Shown: positions 12,237-23,705, counted from the first letter of the stretch. The stretch: 64,000 nucleotides of DNA from Macrotis lagotis (GCF_037893015.1 NC_133666.1:655180869-655244868), one strand, 5' to 3'. The notes: a model not told the origin generated them from the sequence alone. Numbers and translations are program-made.

Positions 12237-12639
12237 GTAATGTGCTGTCCCTTTCAATATCAAAATAACTACTCACTCAATTGAATGAGGACCAAGCTGA
12301 CAGCCTCTTTCCATTTGTCTCTCTTGGTGGGCTTGAGTGGTAACATTAAAAAAAATTTTTTTTTAAACTTGCATGCTGGCAAAAAAAGAACTGGACGGTT
12401 GGCCCTACAGTAAATCTAGCTGACAGTAAAATGCAAAGTTATATCAAGGTCCTGACAAGTAAAATGCAGTTAAGCAGAGTAACAGTTTTGTTGTTGTTCA
12501 AATGATTTTAATTATTGAAATGCACAATTATTTTAATATGCAAATAAAAAGTTTTAAAACCTGGGGGGAGAGAAGAAATAGAGCAAAAACAAAATAACAC
12601 AAACAAAAGAGTGAAAATAATATGCTTCAATCCGTATCG

Positions 12640-13910
12640 GTTCTTCCTCTGAGGGTGGATATTCTAGTGTCTTTAATAGGAATTAGTGTTGTATTTTGTG
12701 AAAAGCTTCTCCTGCATCTTTTGAGATAATCATATAACTTTTGTTGTTATTGAAATGATCAGTTATGCTGATAGTTTACCCTATTTTGAACCAGTTAATC
12801 ATGCATTCCTGGTAAAATTTCATCTGGTCAAAGTGTATGACTTTTGTGATATGTTGCTGTTTTCTTCTTGTTAGTAGTTTGTTTAAATTGTTTGCCTCAA
12901 TATTCATTAAGTAAATTGATCTATAGTTTTCTTTTTCTGTTTCTCATTCTTCCTGGTTTAGGTATCTGTGCCATATTTGTGTTGTAAAAGGAATTTAGAA
13001 TTTCTTTGCCTACTTTTCCAAATTAGTTTATATGGTTTTTAGAATTAATTGTTCTTTAAATAAAGATAACATTCACTTGATTTTTTTTTCCTTGGGAGCT
13101 CATTGATGACTTGTTCAATACCTTTTCCAAGATAGGATTATTATTTTTTTTTAGGTTTTTGTAAGGCAAACAGGGTTAAGTGGTTTGCCCAAGGCCACAA
13201 AGCTAGGTAATTATTAAGTGTCTGAGACCAGATTTGAACCCAGGTACTCCTGACTCCAGGGCCAGTGCTTTATCCACTACAGCTGCCCCCCAAGATAGGA
13301 TCATTTAAATAATCTATTTCCTCTTCTGTTATTCTGGGCCATTTGTAGTTTGGTAATTATTCATTTAACTTATATTATTAGATTTTTTGACATATAATAG
13401 AGAAAAATAACTCCTGATAATTGCTATAATTCATGCTCATTGGTGGTAAATTCGCCCTTTTCATTTTTGTTACTGGTGATTTGTTTTTCTTTACTTTTTA
13501 TAAAATCAAATTAACCAATGATTTATCTTGTTTATTGTTTTTTTATAAAGCCAACTCTAGTTTTAATTATTAGTTCAATGTTTTCATTACTTCAATGTTA
13601 TTAATCTCTCGATTTTCAGGGTTGCCAATTAGGTGTTTAATTGAGTATTTTTTAATTCATTCTTTTTCTAGTTTTTTTTTAATTTCAATCCAATTCATCA
13701 ATCTGTTCTATTTTAATAATGTAAACACTGAGAGAAATAAATTTTCTCCTAAACATCTCTTTGACTTCATTCCATAAATTTTGGTATGTTGTCTCATTGT
13801 CATTCTCTTTAATGAAATTATTGGTTTTTAAGATGATTTGACCTATTTTTCCCACAGTTACTATTACTAGCTGTATTTCCCCTCCACTCTATTCCTTCCC
13901 ACTCTCATTA
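12640..13910 (-). mobile_element. L1 ORF2 fragment (reverse transcriptase region)
   Basis: The reverse complement reads as decayed LINE-1 ORF2, with recognisable stretches matching the endonuclease/RT linker and RT core (the NEYFR...KQI and ACLINWFKIG-type area). It is interrupted by a SINE at 13139-13291. Its part 13680-13910 is closely similar to 16030-16271, so two related L1 copies lie 2.4 kb apart. Confidence 0.75.
13139..13291 (-). mobile_element. Marsupial tRNA-derived SINE
   Basis: Reverse-oriented full-length copy flanked by AAGATAGGAT at 13129-13138 and 13292-13301, inserted into the L1 fragment. Confidence 0.92.
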
Positions 13911-14239
13911 TTAGTTTCCAAATATTTTTAATCTATATTTCCATGACCCTTTTAAAAATTTAATTTCATTGTATTATGATCTGAAGAGGATGCATTTAAT
14001 ATTTATACTTTTCTGCATTTGGTTATAAGATATTTATGCCCTAATATATATAGTTAATTTTTGTATAAATACCATGTGCCACTGAGAAAAAGTATATTTC
14101 TTTCCATTCACATTTAATTTTCTCCTGAAGCTATCATATCTAACTTTTCTAAAATTCTATTTATTTCCTTAACTTCTTTCTTGTTTATCTTTTTCTTTTT
14201 TATCATTTTCTTTTATATTATTACAATAATCTTGTTGTG

Positions 14240-14640
14240 ATAATAAATATAAAACCTCCCTCCCCCTAAGATGAAAAACCTCAAGAATAGTGAGAGAGAA
14301 AAAAAAAGTACTTCAGTCTGTTCAGATTCCAATGGCTCTGTCTTTGGGGCGAGTTGTCTTCTTTATCATAAGTCTACCAAAGAAGTTGCTTCAATATTTT
14401 TCCCACAGTTGTTATTACAAGCTGTATTTCCCTCCACTCTATTCCTTCCCACTCTTATTTATTCTATTCTCTCTTTTCTTTCAGCCTGTCCCTGTTTAAA
14501 AGTGTTGTATCTGGGTACCCTCTCCCTCAATCTTCCCTCTCTTCTATCACCTATTCTCCCCTTCCTTTATCCCATCCCTTTCTTCTCATTTTTCTCTAGG
14601 GTAAGATAGATTTCTATACCCTATTGTGTATGTTATTTCC
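14240..14640 (-). mobile_element. L1-related debris
   Basis: Contains a third copy of the CCCACAGTTGTTATTACAAG phrase seen at 13851 and 16223, followed by a pyrimidine-rich stretch ending AAGATAGATTTCTATACCC that recurs at 17056. Probably a shuffled L1 piece. The open frames here (up to 112 codons) show no protein similarity. Confidence 0.45.
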
Positions 14641-15233
14641 TCTCTGAGCCATTTCTGATTTTGCTTAGATTTATCTAATTCTAAGAGGGAAAAGTTGAAG
14701 GTCCCCCACTAATATAATTTTGCTGTTTATTTCCTCCTGTAATCATTTTAACTTTCCTTTAAAAAGTTGGATGCCATGATTTTTTTTGTCACAGGTATTG
14801 TAGAAATTTTAAAAAGTAAAAATAAATTTTCTCTATCTTGGATTTTCATCACTTCTTTCTTCCCTTTCCCCATCTCCTTTCTTATATGCCATTTTTCTAT
14901 ATATGCATTATCAGAGAAAATACTAGGGTTTTTAAAAATCTTATTTTCCATTCATCAAAAAAAATAATTCTAAACAGAACATTGAGAATTGAATGCATTC
15001 ATATAAGAGTTCAGGTGGGCTCCCATTCTCCTTTGCTTTCTAAATTCATATAAGGGGAAAGATGGATAGTTAAAATGTTTACAAAACTTTAGGCTCCCTA
15101 GGAACTTTTGCCAGTGTGAAGGAAAAAAGAGAAATAAATAAAAAACAGTTGCATTATAAAAATATTCTTGATTGGAATATGTTGCTATCCAGAATGTGTT
15201 CCAGTAATTTCCAGGACTAAAGAAAATCAGTTG

Positions 15234-15363
15234 GGGGGCTGCCCTGGAGTCAGGAGGATCTGAATTCAAATCCTACCTCAGACACCTAATAGTTACCTAG
15301 CTGTGTGACCTTAGGCAATCCACTTAACTCCATTGCCTTAAATAAATAAAAAAACAATTTTTA
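15234..15363 (+). mobile_element. Marsupial tRNA-derived SINE, 5' truncated
   Basis: It starts inside the head at GCCCTGGAGTCAGGAGG and ends in an A-rich tail. The target duplication AAAATCAGTTG is at 15223-15233 and 15364-15374, so it was inserted already truncated. Confidence 0.9.
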
Positions 15364-15685
15364 AAAATCAGTTGTGGGGAATCTGGACAAGACCATGTAT
15401 CCCAAGTTATCAATGTCCTGAGAAGGTCTAGTTGGGTTTCATCAGGAAAACCTTTGTGACTTGCTAATTCCAATGAGGAGAAATAAAGAATTCCACGGGA
15501 CTCAGAATTTGGTTAGATCACTTGTCTTTCTTATGGCAGTCATCGTCTTCTCCTCTACCCCAGCTCTTGAGCCTGTCACATTTTCATGGTGGGTGAAAGA
15601 CTTCTGGTTCTGGAAACTATGACTGATTTTTAGAGTGAGAGAGAATCATGTTGAAATTGTGATATGCTGTCACCTTGCTAAAAAT

Positions 15686-15850
15686 CTGTTTTTTGTTTTT
15701 GCTTTTTATTTTTTTTGCAAGGCAAATGGGGTTAAGTGGCTTGCCCAAGGCCACACAGCTAGGTAACTAATAAGTGTCTGAGGTCGGATTTGAACTCAGG
15801 CACCCCTAACTCCCGGGCCAGTGCTTTATCCACAGTACCACCTAGCCTCC
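15686..15850 (-). mobile_element. Marsupial tRNA-derived SINE
   Basis: Reverse-oriented, near full length, flanked by CTAAAAAT at 15678-15685 and 15851-15858. Confidence 0.9.
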
Positions 15851-16014
15851 CTAAAAATGTTTTGTTAATCACACCTTTGTAATGTCCTTTGAGTTTTCAG
15901 ACCCTACAGATATCCATAGTGAAAGTTTCCAAAGGGTTGCAGTGGGGAATGAGGGCCTTCCCTTCACAGGAGCATCAGTTTGTATGGATAATACAAGTGT
16001 GCATTTTCTCTTCT

Positions 16015-16877
16015 TCTTTGTTCTTTTTCTAGTTTTTTTTTTTAAATTTCAATCCAATTCATCAATCTGTTCTATTTTAATAATGTAAACACTTAGCAAA
16101 ATAAATTTTCTCCTAAATATCTCTTTGACTTCATCCCACAAATTTTGGTATGCTGTCTCATTGTCATTCTCTTTAATGAAATTATTGGTTGTTAAGATGA
16201 TTTGTTTTTTGACCTTTTTTTTCCCACAGTTGCTATTACTAGCTGTATTTCCCTCCACTCTATTCCTTCCCTGGTTCACAGCACTACCTAGTAAAGTTTA
16301 TTGTTCAGTATCTTGTCAGTATTCTTCTGGTTCTGCATTTATTATAATTCATATATAACCTGTATTAATTGTATAGATTGTACATTTTAAACTGTTGACA
16401 AGTTGTTAATGGGAATGGGGAAAAGATGGGAAAAAACAAGGCCATATGTAATATGTTTTTGTTTATAAGTATCCTTTGCCACATAGCAAAGAAAAAGTTA
16501 AAAAAAATCAACTTTTTTTGTATAAAAAAAGTTGGATGCTATGCTCTTTAGTGTTTAATATTTGATATTACTTCATTGTCTATGGGGCCTTTTAGCAAAA
16601 TGCTTATCTCTTAGAGTTTTTATTTTTGCTTGTCTGAGGTCATGATTGTTATCCCCGCTTTTTTTTTTAACTTCAACTAAAAGCTTTTTTGTCTTTACTC
16701 TGTGAGTGTCTCCAGATTTTTCCTTTACTCTCTGGGTGTCTCTCTACTTCAAATGTGTTTCTTGTAAACAACATATTACAGGATTCTGGCTTTTCATCCA
16801 CTCTGCTGCTTCTGTTTTATGAGTGAGTTCAAACCATTCACATTCACTGTGTATTTCCCTTCATCCTTTCCCCCACC

Positions 16878-16947
<70 letters not shown>

Positions 16948-17480
16948 CTGTTCCTTCTCAAGTGTTTTGTTTCTGACCACCACCTCCTCCAATTCACCCT
17001 CCCTTCTATCAGAACTCCTTTCTCTTGTTCCCTTGCCCCCACTTTCCTCTTGTGCAAGATAGATTTCTATATCCAACAGATGTATATGTTATTTTCTTTC
17101 TGAATCAATTCTGATAAAAAGATGAAATACTGCCTGCTTCCCTGTTCACTGTAAGAATTATTTTTGTGCCACTTTTTTCTTCAGTATTTTGTGCCTCTAT
17201 TATTAAACTATTAATTCTCTTTTAATAATCTTCTTGCATCTTTCTCATTTTTTCATCTGCCACTCAATTTGATTTTTAAAATCTTTTTTTTGGATATTTT
17301 TAAAAATCTTAATTCTTCTAGTAATTCTTGTTGGACTTGTGCACATTTTAAGATTTTGCTTATAGATTTTTTTCCAAGTCATTTTCTGAGTTTGTGCCTT
17401 GAACTTCCCTTTCACCACAGCAATTGTTTCTGGTCACATTCTTTTTATTGTTGCTATATGTTCATTTTTCCTGCCTATTT
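16015..17480 (-). mobile_element. L1 ORF2 fragment (endonuclease end) with (TC)n expansion
   Basis: On the minus strand near 16.80-16.86 kb the reading NVNGLNSLIKQKQQSG matches the N-terminal endonuclease region of LINE-1 ORF2. The left end (16030-16271) repeats 13680-13910. A 65-bp TC/GA run at 16880-16944 has grown inside the element, just upstream of that endonuclease start. Confidence 0.75.
16880..16944. repeat. (TC)n microsatellite
   Basis: About 65 bp of uninterrupted TC on the plus strand. It accounts for the SLSLSL and REREREREE open frames. Confidence 0.97.
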
Positions 17481-18177
17481 CTTGACTTTGAACTTTATGC
17501 TAAAGTTGGGCTCTGCTCACCTTGGGGTGGGGGTGGGGGAGGGATTGAATAGCCTGAGTTTCTATGTTTAGTGTCTTTATAAAACTTTCATAGCTTGATC
17601 TGGGGGCCTGTAATTTTTTGGTGTTTCCAATGTGGTATAATCTGAGAAGAGGTCTGGTTGTTGCCCTCCTGATCTGAACTCTGCTCTTTACACAGATAGG
17701 GGGCCTCTGCTCCCTTGTGACTTCAGCCACCCTGGAACAGTGACCTAGAACTGGATAATGGGTAACAGAGCTGTCTGTTGGTACCTGATTCTGCAATCCC
17801 CCCAGTGTCTGCATTCTCATGACTCTCCCACTCAGAATTCAGTTTGGCATTTTTTTGTAGTCATTTCGTATAAGAGTTCTGAGGGGAACTTTGGCATTTA
17901 TTACTACACTCAGTCCTCTTGACTCCAGTTCTCCAGGTCCATGTTTTTGTATTTTAAGTATCAAGTATCAGTATCAGGATTAGACTATCATTTGGGTCAA
18001 AGGAGTAGGGTCCTATCTTTCAACCCTAGGCATCTGACAACAGCCCTTCTGCACCCAGGACTCAAGGATCAGTGATCAGTCCCCAACCTCATACCTGTTA
18101 GATGAAAATTTTGCCCAAGAACTGATCAAAGAGCCATCCTGTAGGTAAAAGGGTAGACAGCAAGTAAAGTGCATTCA

Positions 18178-18310
18178 GTCCACATATATTTATTAAGCAC
18201 TTACTACTGGCCAGGCCCTGTGCTAAGCATTCGAGATACAAAGAAAGATAAACAGTAAACAGATCCTGCTCTCATGGAGTCTAATCAGGAAACTGAATGC
18301 ACAAAAAGAT
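18178..18310. repeat. Old interspersed repeat (L2/MIR-class tail)
   Basis: TTTATTAAGCACTTACTACTGGCCAGG followed by CTGCTCTCATGGAGTCTAATC is the standard wording of an old mammalian L2-type 3' end. It is truncated on the right by the U6 chimera insertion. Confidence 0.6.
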
Positions 18311-18316
18311 ACAGAG

Positions 18317-18329
18317 AGAATAAATGTAA
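18317..18329. repeat. Target site duplication of the U6 chimera (left)
   Basis: AGAATAAATGTAA is repeated exactly at 18757-18769, after the poly-A. The length and A-rich site are typical of L1-mediated insertion. Confidence 0.92.
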
Positions 18330-18756
18330 GATGTTCTTACTTCGGCACCACATATACTAAAATTGGAAGATTAGCATGGTCCCTGCACAAGGATGACACG
18401 TAAATTCGGCAAGTGTTCCACATTTTTAACTTGGGACCACCAGGTTATAAAGAAGTTGTTTTCACCTGATAAATGTACTACTGGTAGACTACTCAGTAAT
18501 CTGAAAACAAAGCAATTGTAGCAGACATGTACTTAAAAATTAATTCTGGGTGGCTTCTTCCTTTTTCTTTTTAAAAAAAGTGTGGGTTTTTTTGGTTTTA
18601 TTTTTTCAACAAACCCCACATAAATGGAATTAGTCCTTGACCACTCATTTTATATGATGTCCTTTGGGGTAACTTGTCCAACCAGCAGCCTGTTACTGTC
18701 CATAACTAACTGTAAGTGCTCATGATGGAATAAATTGTTTTTCTACAAAAAAAAAA
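18330..18756 (+). pseudogene. U6 snRNA/mRNA chimeric retrocopy
   Basis: Starting near 18333 the sequence matches U6 snRNA (CTTCGGCACCACATATAC, TAAAATTGGAA, GAAGATTAGCATGG, AAGGATGACACG, CATTTTT end near 18427). An internal block equivalent to the CGATACAGA region is missing. It runs straight into an unrelated 3' UTR-like stretch that carries GGAATAAATTG 15 bases before a poly-A tract. A single pair of 13-bp target duplications encloses U6 plus the mRNA end, so both arrived in one insertion, the known L1 template-switch product. It has no U6 promoter of its own and is not expected to make U6. The mRNA source is not recognised. Confidence 0.88.
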
Positions 18757-18834
18757 AGAATAAATGTAAAATAATCTCAGAGGGAAGGTACTAAAATTAG
18801 GGAGAACCTTCTTGCGAAAGGTGAGATTTCACCA

Positions 18835-19060
18835 CCTCTACAAGCTGCCCTGTCCTTAATTTCTCTCTTTCCTGCTCCATCTATGTACATTGACGCATCC
18901 TGGGTTGTTCACCAGTTTAGTTTAGGGTAAAAGAGAAGTTTGAGAGATTGATGTCTTTATTGGTCTTTATTGATTATGAAGGAAGAGGTCATCCAAGGAG
19001 GTGAAACCAATCCTTTGAGTGAAAGAGATCACATACAATCCTAGGTGTCCATCCTTCCTC
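18835..19060. repeat. Diverged duplicated block, copy A
   Basis: It aligns with 20120-20353 through shared phrases: TCTATGTACA, CAGTTTAGTT, GAAGTTTG, CAAGGAGGTGAAACCAA, CAATCC.AGGTGTC.ATCC. Neither copy shows a convincing exon, tRNA-like head or poly-A end, so it is listed as a segmental or unknown-family repeat rather than a gene. Confidence 0.6.
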
Positions 19061-19694
19061 TCCTTCCTCTGAAGGAAGCCAGAATAGCAATGACAACCAA
19101 GGTGGAGTGGGGAGAATATCAAGATCACTGAAAAGGACTTTAACAAGTAAGAGCTGAGATGAAATTGAGAAATCTAACCCCCAGGTTCACCTCCTTCAGG
19201 GACTCAGACATCCAATCTCCAGTCCCTCATACCCTGACAACCTCAATGTCCAGTCTCCTCAGAGACTCAGCATTCATTCCTCCACCTCATTTGATGCTTG
19301 GGTAAGAGATATCATATAAGTACATGAATTTTTCTCCTTCAACCTGGTCTCTGACACCTGGGTCACATCCTAACCCCTGCCCCAGATCAAAATATATGCT
19401 AACTTCCCTAACTGGTTGATGAATTAGTTAATTGACAGCCTACTTTTCCATAGATGTCATTGATCAAAGCAAATGGTCTGGCATGGGTAGCTTTTTCTAA
19501 GTACCACAAACAGCTCTGAGAAGGAGTGATGGCACCACAATAGAGTCATACGGAGCTTATGACCAAAGTCCACTCCACAGTATGGAAGGCATTCCCTAAG
19601 AATGGTAGGATTGAAAGGGGTAGGGGTAGGACCCCACAGTTCCCCCCAAAATACATGTCTGTCCCTATCTTTCTGTCCCCATTCCCCAATGTCT

Positions 19695-19885
19695 TAAGAT
19701 CATAGAGCTGGAAGGAATTTCAGAGGTCATCTAGTTCAATTTCTTAATTTTAGAGGAAGAATCTGAGGGCAAAGCTAGGAAGTGACTTTTGCCAAAAGTC
19801 ATACAAGTAGAATGTGGGAGAGTTGATATTTGAACCTGGCCTCTGACTCGAGACCCAGTGTTTCCACTATATCATGCTGCTTTCC
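19695..19885. repeat. MIR-type old SINE
   Basis: Carries ATAGAGCTGGAAGGAATTTC, TCATCTAGTTCAA and the TTTGAACCTGGCCTCTGACT end typical of the marsupial MIR family. Confidence 0.65.
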
Positions 19886-20119
19886 TCTGTTTTCATTCTC
19901 TTTATTTTCCAGGACCCTATCCTTTTGCTTGCCTCCCCCTATTCTTGTCCTTAATCCACATGTCCTGAATCCTTGCCCCTAGTCTCAATAGACTCATCTC
20001 TTCTATCTTCTGGGACCCTGCCCTTCTATTTCCCACTGGCTCATTCCTATCCTAGGTCCAGGGACCCGGATCCCTCTACCCTCAGTCCATATTCTTGGAC
20101 TTCTCTTTTTGCACCCAAT

Positions 20120-20353
20120 CTCCGCAAGCTGCTCTTTGATTTATCTCTTCCCTGCCCTTTCTATGTACAATGATTATCTTCCCATGCAGAAGTGCTCAAC
20201 AGTTTAGTTGGGATAGGGGAAGTTTGGGGGACTGATGACTCCTGGGTCTTCATCAGTCTTTCTGGTAATGAAGGGAGAAGTTGTGCAAGGAGGTGAAACC
20301 AAACCCACAAAGGCAGAGGTTTGCAAACAATCCCAGGTGTCTATCCTCCCCCC
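20120..20353. repeat. Diverged duplicated block, copy B
   Basis: Partner of 18835-19060, about 1.3 kb apart in direct orientation, diverged with several indels. The flanks do not align, so the duplication is limited to about 220 bp. Confidence 0.6.
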
Positions 20354-21236
20354 CCATCCTCTCTCCCCCTCAACTTCAGCACCAGGGACAGCATAGAATG
20401 GGGAAGGGTGTGGGCTTCTCTTCCAAGAAGAGGAGAGGGACTAGGGTGAGACTAATTACACTGAGACTATTCAAAACTAGGACACTGAGACTCCTTGACA
20501 TTTGGACCCTTAAATACCAATTCTGGAAGGTTCCCTGGGATCTTGGGGAACTTCCTGAGGTTAGGAGGCTTCAGGATTAGGAGGGGAGGGAGGAGCCAGG
20601 GATCAATTTAAAGAGTCAGGATGGTTGGGCAGGGTGAAATTCCTTTATCATCTGCTTCAACCTATGCTCCTCCCGCAAGCTGGATTCCAGTCCCCAAATT
20701 TCCTATGCACAGGACCCAGGAATCAGCCCCAGTCTGGTACCTTAAAGTTGACCAATTTACACACGAACTGCCCAGCTGGATAGGAAGTAAAGTGAACAGA
20801 GTAACAAAATCATAGATTTGGCGATGGCCAAGTTTCTTGGTAGGTGGGAGCCAAGGGGAGAAGTCTTTCAGATAATCCTGAGCTGGACTCAGCCTCCATA
20901 TATTCATTTTCATAAGTTTATAGTTTCCTAACCCACCCTCTTTGAGATTCATCACCCTGACTCCTACCTGTGGAATTAAAGGGAAGAGGAAATAAGGGTT
21001 CTTGGAGTGCTCCCAGGCAAACTTCTACCAGTCAAGGTTCTTTCCTAATAACCATGGATCCAGGCCCAGACTCTATTTCCTAGTCCCTTCCATAACAGTT
21101 GCTGCCGTTAGCAGTACTTGACACCCTTGTTTGGGGTTCACAGAGAAATATTCTGGTAGGTATAGCAGGTGAGGGCTGGCAGAAATTTGAGTAGACCCCA
21201 AAGAAAATCACTCCAGAACTATGACCACATGTCACA

Positions 21237-21242
21237 TTTATT
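21237..21242 (-). terminator. Candidate polyadenylation signal for RETN
   Basis: The minus strand reads AATAAA 233 bases after the RETN stop. A SINE lies between, so the true 3' end may instead use the nearer GATAAA at about 21462-21467. Confidence 0.35.
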
Positions 21243-21292
21243 TAATCCCCTGACTTTGACTCCTGGGAGCAAGTCCCACTGAAGGAGGATTT

Positions 21293-21413
21293 GGTAGAGC
21301 ACTGGCCCTGGAATCAGGAGGACCCAAGTTTAAATCCTGACTCAGAAGCTTAATACTTACTAATTGTGTCACCTTGGGAAAGTCACTTAACCCCACTACC
21401 CCACAAAAAATAC
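21293..21413 (+). mobile_element. Marsupial tRNA-derived SINE, 5' truncated
   Basis: It starts within the head (GGTAGAGCACTGGCCCTGG) and is diverged. It lies just downstream of RETN on the opposite strand. Confidence 0.85.
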
Positions 21414-21474
21414 ACATTTTTTTAAAAGAAAGATTTGAAGGGAAGAAGACAAGGGAAGGCTTTATCTTGGTTCA

Positions 21475-22407
21475 TCAAAGGCGTCCAAACTTGCAGCAGC
21501 GGGCACTAGTCCAGTCCATTCCAGCGCATTGACAGTGACAAGTGGTGGTCTCACGAACATCCCAGGAGCCACATGCTGAGCCACATGCACAACCTGTGAC
21601 CGTGAACCCTGAGAAGGAAGCCTGGGGCTTGAACACTGCAGTCTTGGTGGAGTAGGAAGGGTTTAGACTGAAATCCTGGGTGGGGAGGGAAATTAAGCCT
21701 TAGAATCAGGGTCCTGGAGAAGTTGAAGCTGAGGGCCAGATACTAGGGTCCTATGGATAGGAGACACTGGGTCCTAGATGCCAAAAGCCTAGGGGAGGGG
21801 AAGTCAGGGTTAGAACACTAGGTTCTAGACTTACCTGAAGGACAGGTGACTAGAGCACCCCGAGAGGTAACACTGGAGCAGATTAGTTGAAACTTGCTTA
21901 AAATGGACAAAACTGAACAATTATGAAGAAGAGAAAGGTGGTAAGATTCATGTCCAGTCTTCTCCTTTACCAGGATACTTCCCTTTTGATACCAGCCAGG
22001 GAGCTCCCAGACCTTCCCGTGTCTCTATTGCTGGTTCCCCTCCTTTACCCATTAGAACCTACTCCAATAGTTTCTGGGAGCAGAAGTCAGAGGAAGGTTA
22101 GGCAGGGAGCATCTGATGGGTCAGGCAAAGGATTAGGGTCTAGGTCCAATTCAGGTTAGTTTGGGACTGGATTAGGCAGGCACAAGGGTCAGCTAGGGTT
22201 GTGTCAGAGGTAGATCAGGTTTGGGTTTGGAATAAGGGACAAGGTTGGGATCTATCCATATCCAGGGGCTGTGGTACCATAGGAGCTAACTTGTTTCTCA
22301 ATCTTCTTGTTTACGAGCTCATCTAGGGAATATTGAGGCTGCCCCAGGACGAGGTGCCCAGGAAGGACGAGGGAGAAGAGGAAGAAGCAAGTGAAGGCAG
22401 TCTTCAT
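21475..22407 (-). CDS. RETN: Resistin (resistin/RELM family secreted protein)
   Basis: Three coding exons on the minus strand: 22278-22407 (ATG at 22405-22407), 21835-21912 and 21475-21608 (stop at 21475-21477). They join in frame to 113 residues; the human protein has 108. The middle exon is 78 bp, as I recall for human. Residues 1-22 form a signal peptide ending VLG. Residues 23-52 are a short helical stretch ([12 protein letters not shown]). Residues 55-113 are the cysteine-rich globe with ten cysteines (55, 67, 76, 78, 82, 93, 95, 97, 107, 108) and the family signature [10 protein letters not shown]. The product should be a secreted adipokine/immune signalling protein. The position of the interchain cysteine of human resistin is Tyr26 here. 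Position next to STXBP2, as in human, supports RETN rather than another RELM gene. Donor and acceptor sites are canonical. Confidence 0.95.
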
Positions 22408-22705
22408 CTCACTGGCTCCTGAGGAGAAGGGAAATTTGGAATCAGCTATCCCAGTGAAAACAAGAATAGTTGGTCGCTGTATAAAGCCGTCACTGGAGGT
22501 GGGACAGAGAGGTGGGAGAATCTAGGTTCTTTCTAAGAAAGTCAATATAAAAGTTTCTAGAGATGGGATCCCTAGAGGTTTGGTGAGGGGTGAAGATGAG
22601 GAGAAGTTGGGGGAGACATCTCTCACCTTTGGGCAGTTGAGAAGGTGCTGATGACAATCTGCCGGACTCTGAGATGACAGCCCCTCTAGGTTCCTACTAT
22701 ATCAT
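22408..22705 (-). promoter_or_regulatory. RETN: RETN 5' UTR, non-coding exon 1 and TATA-like promoter
   Basis: The coding exon starts after an acceptor at 22419-22421 (CTCCTCAG), leaving an 11-base leader. A donor (CCCAAAG|GTGAG) at 22622-22626 fits a short non-coding first exon from 22627 to about 22675. On the minus strand GATATAGTAG near 22696-22704 could be its TATA box. This matches the known RETN structure with an untranslated first exon, but the start site is inferred. Confidence 0.55.
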
Positions 22706-23479
22706 CCCCCCCCCATGTCTCCCCCCACCCATCTCCCAGGAAAAGAAGTGCTGACTGTGATTTCCGGTCTTGGGCAAGTGAGGCTTCCAATTCTGGCTCT
22801 GGGACCTTGGTTTCCCAATACCACAGACCCCAAGGTTGGATGGAGAGTGTGGAGTGGAGTGTCTCCCTGGGGCAGGGAGTGCTTTTGGAGTCCACAAGGA
22901 CACCCAGTGTCCAAAACCTTCTCTCCTTCAAATGACACTGCCTGAAATCCTACCAGTAAGGAATCCTCTGGGTAACTTGCAATCCGGTTACTTAAGCACA
23001 CTTACTTTCCCTTTTTTTTCCCCTTGTGGGAGAACTGAAAATTAGTCAATTGTTTCTTACCTTCAGTCAATGTGGGAAGTCTCAGCTCCTGTCTGGTAGA
23101 AAGAACCTGCTGCAGGAATGGAGGCTGAAATGAGGCCCGGGAAGGGATAGGGTAGAAGAGATGAAGGGGCAAAAGTAGGTGAAAGAACAGGAGTTTGGGA
23201 GCAATTAGAGGCCTGAGAGCCCAAGGAAGGGAGAGATTGACCTGCTCTGCCTTTGAGATGAACTTGACTCCACCAATGCTCCCTGCCCAGCCACTCACCC
23301 ACCCCATAACAGCCTTTCTGTCCTCTACACACTATTTCATTTCAGCCAATCAAGAATCAAGAGACAGCTTTCCAAATTTTAAAGTGCTACAAAAATGTGT
23401 TTTAAAGGGTATATAAATGAATTGCTATTATTATTATTATTACTACTACTATTAATATTTTCCAGCTAAAGCAATGAGC

Positions 23480-23705
23480 CTGGAGTCACTAAGACCATGA
23501 CCTCAGACAAATAGTAGCTGTGTGACCTGGGCAAGTCACTTCACCCTGTTTGCCTCAGTTTCCTCATCTTTTATGTAAAATGAACTGGAGAAGGAAGTGG
23601 CAAATCACTCCAGTGTCTGTGCCTAGAAAATCCAGTGGGCAATATTGGCGTGACAGCACAATCCATGACATCATGAAGAATTAGACACAACTAAACAATA
23701 ATCAA
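23480..23705 (+). mobile_element. MAR1-type marsupial CORE-SINE
   Basis: TAGCTGTGTGACCTGGGCAA core, then GTAAAATGAACTGGAGAAGG and the CAAATCACTCCAGT...CATGAAGAATTAGACACA tail, the standard MAR1 layout. Confidence 0.8.

Noticed and set aside
16794-17103. SLSLSL and REREREE frames
   Set aside because: Translation of the TC/GA run inside an L1 fragment.
18333-18427. Functional U6 snRNA gene
   Set aside because: An internal block is missing, the 5' end is altered, there is no PSE/TATA arrangement upstream, and it is fused to an mRNA tail with target duplications.
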